This document shows, piece by piece, positions 24,699 through 33,234 of a stretch of DNA of 64,000 bases (position 1 is the first letter of the stretch; each line of letters opens with the position of its first letter). Under the pieces are notes generated by a model. That model did no database searches. It was given only the letters and a program-made list of their open reading frames with translations, and had not been told where the DNA came from. Source of the stretch: Sphingomonas sp. (GTDB lineage Bacteria > Pseudomonadota > Alphaproteobacteria > Sphingomonadales > Sphingomonadaceae); the NCBI RefSeq assembly GCF_029239295.1, contig NZ_JAQZBC010000014.1, positions 1 through 64,000 of the forward strand, written 5' to 3'. The position numbers and the translations under genes are program-made.

Positions 24699-25229
24699 TT
24701 AGCGTGCAGCTTCGGCCAAGGGGCGAAGCGCACCGTTGCGCAGGTACATGGCGGTGACGGTAATTTCGGTTACCCCGTTCCCGACATGCACTGCCGTTAC
24801 CTTGGGCGACGGTTTACGGCCGAGGATGAAATCCAGCAGCGTCACCTTCGGGTCGCCCGATGCGCCGCCACCATCAGATTTATCGGTCTCGCCATTGCCA
24901 TTCATGTCGTGGCGCAGGTCGACCGCATAGGTGCCCGGTGCCGACACCGGCAGGCAGATCCGCACCGGACCGGCACTGGGCGTCGGCACTTCGACGCGGG
25001 TGAGCCAGCCCTTCTTCTCGAACCAGGTTGACGTAGTGCCGCCAAAGGTGCGCGCACGAAGCGCCCCGGCGCGGTTCTTCAGTCCCACGACGTTCACCAG
25101 GATCGACGGTTCGTTCCCGGCGGCGCAGCGCGCCGCATAGGGGCCCAGGATGGTGCCCTTGCCCTGCGCCGCCACTGACGGGGCAAGCAGCAGGAGAGCG
25201 GCCGAAGCAATGATACGCACGGTTTTCAT
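24699..25229 (-). CDS. Secreted DUF2141-type protein
   Basis: This 176-aa protein has a signal peptide (MKTVRIIASA...VAAQ) and the DUF2141 elements: a GALRARTFGG strand and the calcium-binding-like turn RHDMNGNGETDKSDGGG (compare HDxNGNGKLD). It is exported to the periplasm or envelope. ATG 25229 lies 30 nt after the flippase stop, so it is probably the last gene of the glycosyltransferase/flippase operon. Function of the family is unknown. Confidence 0.78.
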   Translation of the reverse strand: MKTVRIIASAALLLLAPSVAAQGKGTILGPYAARCAAGNEPSILVNVVGLKNRAGALRARTFGGTTSTWFEKKGWLTRVEVPTPSAGPVRICLPVSAPGTYAVDLRHDMNGNGETDKSDGGGASGDPKVTLLDFILGRKPSPKVTAVHVGNGVTEITVTAMYLRNGALRPLAEAAR

Positions 25230-25259
25230 ACCTCTCCTTTGCATCATCTCGTGGCGCAA

Positions 25260-26744
25260 TCAGGGCGATTCATCGACGAAACCGGACGGCAGCAAGGCGA
25301 CACCGCTTTTGCGGCGCCATGCGAGCAGGAGGATGGCGTAGAGCGTCAGTCCCGCCACCAGCGCGGCGAGCGGCATCCGGTGCAGTGCCAGCACCGCGCC
25401 CATCGCCACCGCGCCGATCGTCAGCGGAATGGCGGTGACTCCGGGCTGCGGCACGATTCCGAAGGCGCGGCGAAGCACGATCCGCCGCACGCCCGCGCGA
25501 AGCGAATAGCCGCCGAGGACCGCGCCCGCAGCACCGGTCATCCCCAGCGGCCGGATCAGCATCATCGCCAGCGCCCCTGCGGTCGCCACGCCCAGCAACG
25601 TCACCATCAAGCCGAGCCGCGGCCGGCGATAGGCGAAGATCAGATCCGCCACGCCAAAACTGTTCTGTACGATCTCGGCACTGGTCAGCAGTGCCAACGC
25701 GGCCGCCCCAGCGCCAAACCCGGCACCGAACAGCCCCAGCAGCGGCTCGCCTACCGCCACGAACACGATCAGCAGCGGTATTTGAACTACAAGCAACAGG
25801 CGGATGGCGGTCCTTATCGCCCGCCCCGCCTCAATCTCGCCCGCCTGCGCCACCGTTCGCGCCACCAGCGGCACCAGCATCCCGTCGATGCTCTGGCGCA
25901 CCTGCCGCGGCACGATCGCGATCTGCTTCACCACGCCATAGACGCCGGCGGCGGACTGACCGAGCAGCACGCCGACCAGCCACAGGTCGAGCCGCGCGAC
26001 CAACCCGTCGCTAACCTCGCTCGTCATGGTAGGCACGCCCTTCGCCGCCATCGCCCGCAGCCGCGCCGCCTCCGGGTGATATGGTGTGCAGCTCGGCGGC
26101 AGCACGCGCCGCGCGGAAGCGAGCGCGTAGGTCAGCACGACGATTGAGGCGACCAGATAGGAAAGCGGCAGCCCCATGCCCCGCGCGCCCGCCCCCCACG
26201 CCAGCAGCGCGACCGCAATGCCCACCCATGGCTGGATCACGCTTTTGCCGATCACGTCATAACGGATCGCCCGTCCCCAGCGGGTGGCGGCGAGCAGCAG
26301 TTCGATCAGCACCTGGATGAGAATGGTCGGCGCCAGCAGGAGCAATGCGGTCGCCGTGTGCCGCGCCAGCACCGGTTCGGGCACCAGCAACGCCCCCGCA
26401 GCGACCAGTGCCGACAGGATCGCCGATGTTCCACCCGCCAGCAACGCTGCGTCCATCACCACATGCCGTGGCGGTCGGCCGGGTTCGCGCTCGTCAATCC
26501 AGTGGTAGATCAGCCACCGCCCGCCCATGCCGCCGGCCGTCACTCCCAGCTCGACCACCGCCAGCGCGATCGCATAGGCGCCGAGCAGCGACGCGCCGTA
26601 CAATTGCGCGCCCGCGAACAGGAAGCCGAAGCGGGCGACGAAGCGGATTACAAAGCCGAGCGCATTTGCCCCGCCGCCGCGCAGGATCAATCGTCCCGCG
26701 CGGTCGCCCGGCGGCTGAATGGCGTCAGGCGCTGACGGGAGCAC
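25260..26744 (-). CDS. Polysaccharide flippase-like membrane protein (MATE/MVF superfamily)
   Basis: This 494-aa protein has about 12-14 membrane segments and the architecture of Wzx-type oligosaccharide-lipid flippases, including a charged cytoplasmic loop KGVPTMTSEVSDGLVARLDLWLVG that recurs in the family. It starts with GTG at 26744, inside the end of the glycosyltransferase gene (20-nt overlap), so the two are coupled. It may move a lipid-linked glycan across the inner membrane. No polymerase (Wzy) or ligase lies beside it. Confidence 0.8.
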   Translation of the reverse strand: MLPSAPDAIQPPGDRAGRLILRGGGANALGFVIRFVARFGFLFAGAQLYGASLLGAYAIALAVVELGVTAGGMGGRWLIYHWIDEREPGRPPRHVVMDAALLAGGTSAILSALVAAGALLVPEPVLARHTATALLLLAPTILIQVLIELLLAATRWGRAIRYDVIGKSVIQPWVGIAVALLAWGAGARGMGLPLSYLVASIVVLTYALASARRVLPPSCTPYHPEAARLRAMAAKGVPTMTSEVSDGLVARLDLWLVGVLLGQSAAGVYGVVKQIAIVPRQVRQSIDGMLVPLVARTVAQAGEIEAGRAIRTAIRLLLVVQIPLLIVFVAVGEPLLGLFGAGFGAGAAALALLTSAEIVQNSFGVADLIFAYRRPRLGLMVTLLGVATAGALAMMLIRPLGMTGAAGAVLGGYSLRAGVRRIVLRRAFGIVPQPGVTAIPLTIGAVAMGAVLALHRMPLAALVAGLTLYAILLLAWRRKSGVALLPSGFVDESP

Positions 26745-27963
26745 CGGGACCGAGCGCCGCCTGCTCGATGAACAGCGACTGATAAGCGGCGATCATCGGC
26801 TCCATGCCAAACGCCTCGATCCGGTGCGGGCCAGCACTGCCAAGCCGTTCGGCCAGCGCCGTGTCTTTGATCAGACGATCGATCCCGTGTTGGATGCCGT
26901 GGACATCAGGCGTGACGCACCAGCCCGCCACGTCATGTCCCACCAGCTCACGCGAACCAAAGCGGCAGTCGGTGACCAGCGTCGGCCGGCCAAGCGCCAG
27001 CGCCTCCCCCGCGGTGGTCGGAAACCCCTCCCACCGCGACGGCAACACCACCAGCGCAGCGCGCGCCATCCAGGCCCATGGATTGTCGTCAAACCCGACG
27101 AAGCTGACGTGGTCGGCAATGCCCAGCGCGGCCGCCCGCCGCCGCAAGTCGCCCTCGCGCGATCCACGGCCGACGATCACCAGATCGTGCGTGCCTCGCG
27201 CTTGCCCTGCCGCGTAAGCGGTCAACAGCATGTCGTGGCCCTTCTGATATTCCAGACGGCCGACCGACAGGATGAACGGCCGTGCGTCGGGCGCACGCGG
27301 GATGGCGGCTGTGGCCTCGCGGCGGACGCGCGCCGCGTCGATCGGATTGCGGATCACCCGCAGCCGCGCGCGATCCAGCGCCAGATCCTCGATCAGCCCG
27401 TCCGCCATATGCTGCGAATTGGCCAGCAGCACATCCGCCGCACGATAGGCGCGCGCGGTGTGCCAGGCGACCAGCCGCCGAGCCATCGGCGATTTCAGCT
27501 CGTCACCGATCACCGCCAGCGTGTTGTTGCCTTCCCGTGCGATCCAGCGCGGCCGCGCCGGGCCAAGCCCGCTCAGGGCAAGCTGAGTGATCAGCGTCGT
27601 TCCCTTCAGGAAGCTCATCACCACGTCGGGCTGCCAGTCGCGGATCATTCTCCGAAACGCGATCGGCGCTTGCAGCGTCCCCGCGATCAGCCGGTCGGGT
27701 CGATAGAAACCGGCATTCGGCCCTTCGAAGACGAACCGGCGTTCCCCTTCGGGCGCCACCATCAGTCGGGCCGGGTCGACGTCCTTGACGAAGGGGCCTG
27801 CGGCGCGAAGCAGACCGATGCGCACATCCACCAAGGTCGGATCGCAGCGGTTCGCGAGATGGACGGCGACGCGTTCTGCTCCACCACCATGGAGCGACGT
27901 CAGCAACAGCAGGACGCGTGTCGGAACGATCCGCCGCCTGTCATCCTCCTCGCCACGCCCCAT
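26725..27963 (-). CDS. Glycosyltransferase, GT4-type
   Basis: This 412-aa enzyme has the GT-B fold pattern: N-terminal LTSLHGGGAERVAVHLAN (acceptor domain), central FILSVGRLEYQKGHDML and the nucleotide-sugar site PSRWEGFPTTAGEALALG with the E-x7-E type acidic pair. ATG 27963 follows AAGGAAA. It probably adds a sugar to a lipid-linked glycan that the overlapping flippase gene product moves. Sugar and acceptor are unknown. Confidence 0.88.
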   Translation of the reverse strand: MGRGEEDDRRRIVPTRVLLLLTSLHGGGAERVAVHLANRCDPTLVDVRIGLLRAAGPFVKDVDPARLMVAPEGERRFVFEGPNAGFYRPDRLIAGTLQAPIAFRRMIRDWQPDVVMSFLKGTTLITQLALSGLGPARPRWIAREGNNTLAVIGDELKSPMARRLVAWHTARAYRAADVLLANSQHMADGLIEDLALDRARLRVIRNPIDAARVRREATAAIPRAPDARPFILSVGRLEYQKGHDMLLTAYAAGQARGTHDLVIVGRGSREGDLRRRAAALGIADHVSFVGFDDNPWAWMARAALVVLPSRWEGFPTTAGEALALGRPTLVTDCRFGSRELVGHDVAGWCVTPDVHGIQHGIDRLIKDTALAERLGSAGPHRIEAFGMEPMIAAYQSLFIEQAALGPGAPVSA

Positions 27964-28069
27964 CGTGTTTCCTTGGCTACCCCCGCACGCTACAACCAAC
28001 CCGCTCACGTGCCGCAAGGTCCGGAAAAAATCCCGGTACTGTCGCACTTTGTTGGGGGGTGGTCCCGGG

Positions 28070-29179
28070 TTGGTCAAGCATCAGCTGCTCGTCGGCGCGG
28101 CCGAATTCTGGAGTGCGGCGGCGGCAGACATCGCTGGCGCGCGCGATCGCGTGCTCGTGCAGGCAATGACCTTCGAGGCGGATGCCGCCGGCACCGCCGT
28201 ATTCGATGCCATTGCCGCCAGCACCGCGGCCGATCGCCGCATCCTGGTCGACAGCTACTCGCGGATGGTCGTCAACGACCGCTTCGTGCTGTCCCCGCGC
28301 CGGCTGACCGACCGGGCATTTCGCGCCGAAGTACGCGCCACGCGCCTGCTTTTCCGCGATGCCGGCCGCCATGGCGTCGCCGTCCGGCGCACCAATCCGG
28401 TCGGCCGCAACCCGCTTCGTTATGGCGTGCGCAACCACAAGAAGCTGCTGATCGTGGACGATATCGCTTATCTCGGCGGCCTCAACTTCAGCGACCACAA
28501 TTTCGCCTGGCACGACATGATGGTCAGGATGGAGGACGCTACCGCAGCCGCCTTCCTCGCCGATGATTTCGCCGCCACCTGGACCGGGACCCCGCGCCCC
28601 GCGCTTCATGCGCGCGCGGCACTCACCCTCGCCGCGCTGGATGGCCGCACCAACCACCGCGGCTATGCCCCCTTGGCCGATGCCATCGCCGCCGCGCACC
28701 GCAGCATCGTGGTGATCAGCCCCTACCCCAGCTTCCCCTTCATGGACTGGCTGGACGCAGCGGCCCGCCGCGGTGTCGCAGTGCAAATCCTCACCCCCCG
28801 TGACAGCAACAAGCCAATCGTGCGCCACGCGCTGCTCGCCCGCGCGCCCGTCGCCTACCTTACCATCCGCCTGACGCCCGGCATGACCCACCTGAAGGCG
28901 ATGTTGATCGACGACAGCGTGCTGGTGACCGGATCGACCAACTTCGATTTCGCCAGCTACGTCGCCAATGAGGAATATCTTGCGCTGATCCGCGACGAGG
29001 CGCTCGTGGCGGATTTCAGCGCCCGCGTACTCGATCCCGCACATCGTGCGAGCGAGGACGGCGCGCCGCTCCGCCCGAGCCGCCTGCGCGGCGCTGCGGC
29101 CACCGCTGGCCTGCGGATCGCCGCCGCGGCCATCGCTCCGCTGGCGCGCGCGAGGCGGACCGTCACGGACTGGGATTGA
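28070..29179 (+). CDS. Phospholipase D-like protein (cardiolipin-synthase-type, two HKD motifs)
   Basis: The 369-aa product carries both catalytic H-x-K-x4-D motifs: NHKKLLIVDD in the first half and THLKAMLIDD in the second, each followed by GG/GS-x-N-F-D/S as in PLD phosphodiesterases. It likely forms or hydrolyses phosphatidyl-ester bonds; cardiolipin synthase is a candidate, though no membrane helices are obvious. The start is uncertain: TTG 28070 after a GGGGGGTGG site is preferred because the upstream frame overlaps the divergent glycosyltransferase promoter. Confidence 0.82.
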   Translation: MVKHQLLVGAAEFWSAAAADIAGARDRVLVQAMTFEADAAGTAVFDAIAASTAADRRILVDSYSRMVVNDRFVLSPRRLTDRAFRAEVRATRLLFRDAGRHGVAVRRTNPVGRNPLRYGVRNHKKLLIVDDIAYLGGLNFSDHNFAWHDMMVRMEDATAAAFLADDFAATWTGTPRPALHARAALTLAALDGRTNHRGYAPLADAIAAAHRSIVVISPYPSFPFMDWLDAAARRGVAVQILTPRDSNKPIVRHALLARAPVAYLTIRLTPGMTHLKAMLIDDSVLVTGSTNFDFASYVANEEYLALIRDEALVADFSARVLDPAHRASEDGAPLRPSRLRGAAATAGLRIAAAAIAPLARARRTVTDWD

Positions 29180-29184
29180 CCCGC

Positions 29185-30153
29185 TCACGCGACCAGCTGC
29201 GCGTTCCCGTCGTCACGCGGCTGCGCTCGCCAATTGTCGGCAAAGCTCGCTTGATGGACGCAGCTCACCGTGCAGAACGGCGCACACGCCTTCACCGTCG
29301 CATATTCGCGCGCCACGTCGTCGCGCGAATAGATTTCCAGCGGAATGGCCGGCGTCCCGCGCCGCTGCGAGCAATAATGCACCAGCCCGTCTTCGCAGAC
29401 ATACAGGTACCGCCCGCCCGCGCGGCATCGCCAGCCGTTCGGCCGGCCATCCATCAGATTGCGCTGGAACGTCCAGTAGTTGAAGCGGTGCGGAATGCCG
29501 CCCTCGCGCATCAGCCGGGCATAAACGGCCCGCTGCGTCGGCGAGAGCGGCGCCAGCGTCCCGCTATCATCGTGCATCACGCCCACGGTGTGCGAAAAGC
29601 CGTGCCCGCGCGCCACCTGCGCCACCTCGATCGCGTCCTGCGTCCGTTCCTCGCTGATCCCCAGCACCGAATTGATGTTCACCGCGAACTGAGCATGGTC
29701 GGCCAGAAGCTGTAGCTTCCCGCGCAGCGACTTCAGCGTCTTCTTCGACACCTCGTCCGGCTCCACGCCATCGATCGAGATCTGCAGCGCGTTGAGCCCG
29801 GCGGCATTCATCGCCTCGATCCGCTCGCGCGTCAGGAGAAAGCCGTTGGTGATCGTCGTGACAACCATGTCGCGCGCACGGGCATGGGCAATCACCGCCT
29901 CATGCGCCGGGTTGGTCAGCGGCTCGCCGCCGGTCAGCGTCAGAACGCGGGTGCCCAGATCCGCCAGCCGATCCACCCGCGCCCGCAGCACATCGGCAGC
30001 GATCGGCTTCGAAACCTTGTCGAATTCATTGCAATAGGTGCAGTCTAGATTGCAGTATCGCGTGACGACCAGATGGGCGAGCAGAGGGCGATGCGGCTCA
30101 AGCAGCGCCGTCGACACATAGCGCGCCACATCGCGCAGCTGCGCCCTAGCCAT
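29185..30153 (-). CDS. Radical SAM enzyme with SPASM/twitch-like C-terminus
   Basis: This 322-aa protein has the C-x3-C-x2-C cluster CNLDCTYC after TRY, the GGEP motif (LTLTGGEPL) for SAM binding, and extra C-terminal cysteines (CRAGGRYLYVC..YCSQ..CAPFCTVSC) that could hold auxiliary Fe-S clusters. Substrate is unknown; such enzymes modify peptides, carbohydrates or lipids. It ends 5 nt from the convergent PLD gene and sits beside a glycosyltransferase and flippase, so a role in envelope glycolipid modification is possible. Confidence 0.85.
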   Translation of the reverse strand: MARAQLRDVARYVSTALLEPHRPLLAHLVVTRYCNLDCTYCNEFDKVSKPIAADVLRARVDRLADLGTRVLTLTGGEPLTNPAHEAVIAHARARDMVVTTITNGFLLTRERIEAMNAAGLNALQISIDGVEPDEVSKKTLKSLRGKLQLLADHAQFAVNINSVLGISEERTQDAIEVAQVARGHGFSHTVGVMHDDSGTLAPLSPTQRAVYARLMREGGIPHRFNYWTFQRNLMDGRPNGWRCRAGGRYLYVCEDGLVHYCSQRRGTPAIPLEIYSRDDVAREYATVKACAPFCTVSCVHQASFADNWRAQPRDDGNAQLVA

Positions 30154-30458
30154 TCGGACGGGCGCCTGAACCGTCTCGTTGCTGGTGGATCATCGCTCCC
30201 CCTTCCTGGCTTACGGGTTCCAGCGCCGGTCTCGATGCCGGCCCTTGGTACTCAAACAGGATCGTAACTGTGCGCGGCGTTCACAAGAGGGGAAAAGTAC
30301 GCGTCTGCGAAACGACCGGTTTACATGAGAAGCGCCACAAATCGGTGAGCGCCCAGCGATACGGTGATCGCCACCGGGCTAAGTCGCTGCGCACCAGAAA
30401 AGCCGAGAGGACCGCGTGCGCTGCTTCGCAGCAAGCCAGCGATAGCCGGTCCGGCAAG
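30154..30458. other. 305-bp interval between radical SAM gene and tRNA-Val
   Basis: It holds the radical SAM promoter region and sequence downstream of the tRNA. A GCTGC-TTC-GCAGC dyad at 30420-30432 may be the end of the tRNA transcript, though no T run is adjacent. No gene is seen. Confidence 0.4.
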
Positions 30459-30534
30459 TGGTGGGCGCTGACGGGTTCGAACCGCCGACCTACTCGGTGT
30501 AAACGAGCCGCTCTACCAGCTGAGCTAAGCGCCC
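30459..30534 (-). tRNA. tRNA-Val (anticodon TAC)
   Basis: The 76-nt cloverleaf has acceptor GGGCGCT/AGCGCCC, D-arm TAGCTCAGCTGGTAGAGC, anticodon stem GCTCG/CGAGT with loop TTTACAC (TAC), T-loop GGTTCGAACC and an encoded ACCA end. Confidence 0.96.
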
Positions 30535-30630
30535 CCTTGCGGGAGGACGCTCCTTTAGCGTGCCCGACGGATCGCGCAAGGCTCCTAGAAGCGCTGCTCG
30601 AACCAGACCCGCCCACCACGCGGCCCTCAC

Positions 30631-31022
30631 TCAGATGATCGGCAGCCCCAGCGTGCGCGCCATGGCGACGTAGCGGCGCATTACGTCGAGCCCGCTTTCG
30701 GTAAGCGACATGAACGCGCGGCGACGGTCGAACGGATCGGGCCGACGCTCGAACAGGCCAGCTTCGGTCAGCCGGGCGATCCAGCGGAGCGCGGTGGTAG
30801 GGGCGACGGCCGCCGCGATGCACAGGCTGGAGACGGATACGTGCGCGCGCTCCAGATGCGCGCGTACAGATCCAGCATCATGTCCCAAGCGGGATCCTCA
30901 AACAGCCCCGGCCCGACATAGCGATCGCGCAGTCGGCGCGATCGTACGATCTGCCGGATGTCAGCCGCTGTAATCGAATCGATGCGCTGCTCCGCCGCAT
31001 AATCGAAGCTGGGCTCCGCCAC
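30631..31022 (-). pseudogene. Winged-helix (MarR-like) regulator broken by a one-base frameshift
   Basis: Two overlapping frames together give one protein. The upstream frame (GTG 31022) reads MAEPSFDYAAEQRID...GLFEDPAWDMMLDLYAR; the downstream frame continues HVSVSSLCIAAAVAP, then TTALRWIARLTEAGLFER and a wing to the stop at 30631. The join is near 30858-30862, where GCGCGCATCTGG would read through if one G were restored (Y-A-A-H-L-E). The helix-turn-helix is in the second frame, so the product would be inactive unless the ribosome slips or the base is a sequencing error. Intact operators upstream suggest recent loss or an assembly error. Confidence 0.75.
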
Positions 31023-31095
31023 GATTGCAGTCCGGATCCGCTCATCGTGCTTGGACAGCCGCGCCAGCAGTGTTTCACGCCGCTCGACAATCCAT

Positions 31096-31110
31096 CATCC
31101 GAAATGGATG
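31096..31110. promoter_or_regulatory. Operator-like palindrome 1 upstream of the winged-helix gene
   Basis: CATCC-GAAAT-GGATG, a perfect 5+5 dyad with a 5-bp spacer, lies just before the regulator reading frame. It shares its half-sites with a second copy 35 bp away, centre to centre. Confidence 0.65.
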
Positions 31111-31130
31111 ACAATTAACGTGCTCTTTTG

Positions 31131-31145
31131 CATCCAATCTGGATG
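31131..31145. promoter_or_regulatory. Operator-like palindrome 2 upstream of the winged-helix gene
   Basis: CATCC-AATCT-GGATG has the same half-sites and spacing as palindrome 1. It lies between the pntB stop and the regulator. A GTTAATTGTCAT stretch between the two sites could hold the -10 region, so both would act as autoregulatory operators. Confidence 0.65.
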
Positions 31146-31153
31146 GGTTCAAA

Positions 31154-32662
31154 TCAATCCAGCGCCTTGACGATCTCCTCGACCATCTTCTTCGCATCCG
31201 CCAGCAGCATCATCGTGTTGTCACGATAGAATACTTCATTGTCGACGCCGGCATAGCCTACGCCGCCCATCGAACGCTTCACGAACAATACCGTCTTGGC
31301 CTTTTCCACGTCGAGTACAGGCATGCCGTAGATCGGCGATGTCTTGTCGGTCTTCGCCGCAGGGTTGGTCACGTCATTGGCACCGATGACGAATGCTACG
31401 TCGGTCTGCGCGAACTCGGAATTGATATCCTCCAGCTCGAACACCTCGTCATAAGGCACGTTGGCCTCGGCGAGCAGCACGTTCATATGCCCGGGCATAC
31501 GGCCGGCAACTGGGTGGATTGCGTATTTTACGCGAACGCCCTGCTCCTTCAGCTTGTCCGCCATTTCGCGCAGGATGTGCTGCGCCTGCGCGACGGCCAT
31601 GCCGTAGCCAGGCACGATGATGACCTGTTCGGCCTGGCTCATCAGGAAGGCGGCGTCCTCGGCCGAACCGCGCTTCCACGGCCGGTCGATCTGCGCCCCG
31701 CCACCGCCGCCGGACGATGCCTCCGCGCCGAAGCCGCCCGCGATCACGCTGATGAAGCTGCGGTTCATCGCGCGGCACATGATGTAGCTCAGGATCGCGC
31801 CCGAGCTGCCGACCAGCGCGCCGGTGATGATCATGGCGGTGTTGTGCAGCGTGAAGCCCATCGCCGCCGCCGCCCAGCCGGAATAGCTGTTCAGCATCGA
31901 CACCACGACCGGCATGTCCGCGCCCCCGATCGGGATGATCAGCAGGAAACCGATCGCGAAGGACAGCGCGACGACGATCCAGAAATCGAACGGCGATTGC
32001 GTCAGCCAGAAGGAAAAGGAGAACCACACGATCATCAGAGCCACGCCCAGATTGATCGCGTGGCGCGCGGGCAGCATGATCGGCGCGCCGCCCATGTTGC
32101 CGTTGAGCTTCAGGAAGGCGATGACCGATCCGGAGAAGGTAATCGCACCGATCGCGACGCCGAGGATCATCTCGATCCGGCTGACGCCATGGATTGCGGC
32201 AAAGGGCGCGCCGATCAGCGGCGTCACCAGATCAGCGATGCCGAAGGCGACCGGGTTCAGGAAAGCGGCGATCGCCACCAGCACCGCGGCCAGGCCGACG
32301 AGGCTGTGGAACGCGGCGACCAGCTGCGGCATCGCGGTCATCGCGATGCGCCGCGCGGTCACCACGCCGATCACCGCGCCTAGCCCGATCGCCAGCAGGA
32401 TCTCGATCACCGACAGCGTGTCGACCCGCCGCAGCACCGCGGCGTAATCGTATCCGGCCACCTCGCCCACCGCGAGAACTGGCATCGTCGGCACGTGCGT
32501 CACCAATGTGGTCACCACTGCGATCGCCATGCCGATCATGCCGTAGCGATTGCCACGGCGGCTGCTTTCGGGGCTCGACAGCCCGCGCAGCGCCATGATG
32601 AAGCACACGCCCGATATCAGGTAGGCCAGCGCCACCCAGGGATTGTCCGCGACGTGTTCCAC
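31154..32662 (-). CDS. pntB: NAD(P) transhydrogenase subunit beta
   Basis: This 502-aa subunit has about nine N-terminal membrane helices and the C-terminal NADP(H)-binding domain III (VIIVPGYGMAVAQAQH, then HPVAGRMPGHMNVLLAEA and GANDVTNPAAKTD). PntB and PntA together couple hydride transfer from NADH to NADP+ to proton entry, supplying NADPH. ATG 32662 is used. Last gene of the pnt operon. Confidence 0.95.
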   Translation of the reverse strand: MEHVADNPWVALAYLISGVCFIMALRGLSSPESSRRGNRYGMIGMAIAVVTTLVTHVPTMPVLAVGEVAGYDYAAVLRRVDTLSVIEILLAIGLGAVIGVVTARRIAMTAMPQLVAAFHSLVGLAAVLVAIAAFLNPVAFGIADLVTPLIGAPFAAIHGVSRIEMILGVAIGAITFSGSVIAFLKLNGNMGGAPIMLPARHAINLGVALMIVWFSFSFWLTQSPFDFWIVVALSFAIGFLLIIPIGGADMPVVVSMLNSYSGWAAAAMGFTLHNTAMIITGALVGSSGAILSYIMCRAMNRSFISVIAGGFGAEASSGGGGGAQIDRPWKRGSAEDAAFLMSQAEQVIIVPGYGMAVAQAQHILREMADKLKEQGVRVKYAIHPVAGRMPGHMNVLLAEANVPYDEVFELEDINSEFAQTDVAFVIGANDVTNPAAKTDKTSPIYGMPVLDVEKAKTVLFVKRSMGGVGYAGVDNEVFYRDNTMMLLADAKKMVEEIVKALD

Positions 32663-32785
32663 TATCCTCTACCCCCTAATCGTCATCCCGGGTTCGTCAC
32701 CCCGGCGGTCGCCAGGATCGCCCTTCCCGAGCGCGTCTTTGTTGGACGAGGCCCCGCCTCGTTGGTGCGGGGCCGCTTGTAATCG

Positions 32786-33085
32786 TCAGTGCTTGGCGAC
32801 CGCGGGCCGCTCCTTCTTCTTGTACATCGCCAGCATGCGCTGGGTGACGGCGAACCCGCCGAAGATGTTGATGCTGGCCAGCACCACACCCAGCAGGCCG
32901 AGCCACTTGGAGGTCGGCGATCCGCTCGCCGCGGCCGCGATCAGCGCACCGACAATGATGACCGACGAGATCGCGTTGGTCACCGCCATCAGCGGCGTGT
33001 GAAGCGCAGGCGTGACCGACCAGACCACGAAATAGCCGACGAAGCACGCCAGCACGAAGATCGACAGGATCGCGATGAATGACAT
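32786..33085 (-). CDS. pntAB: NAD(P) transhydrogenase subunit alpha, part 2 (membrane part)
   Basis: This 99-aa protein has three to four membrane helices and the typical sequence [19 protein letters not shown]. In alphaproteobacteria PntA is split, and this is the membrane portion of domain II. It lies between pntAA and pntB on the same strand. An 18-bp palindrome (CCTTCCGCG-CGCGGAAGG, 33100-33117) lies 15 bp before the start. Confidence 0.95.
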   Translation of the reverse strand: MSFIAILSIFVLACFVGYFVVWSVTPALHTPLMAVTNAISSVIIVGALIAAAASGSPTSKWLGLLGVVLASINIFGGFAVTQRMLAMYKKKERPAVAKH

Positions 33086-33234
33086 GATCTACTCCTGATC
33101 CTTCCGCGCGCGGAAGGGCTGACCTCCGGCGACATGCCGGTGGTGGAGATGCGCCCCGCTGGACGCCGATATTTTCGCAATAATGCCCCGGCGCCCCGCG
33201 CCGCGGCTCCCCTCCCCATCATGGGGAGGAGCGA

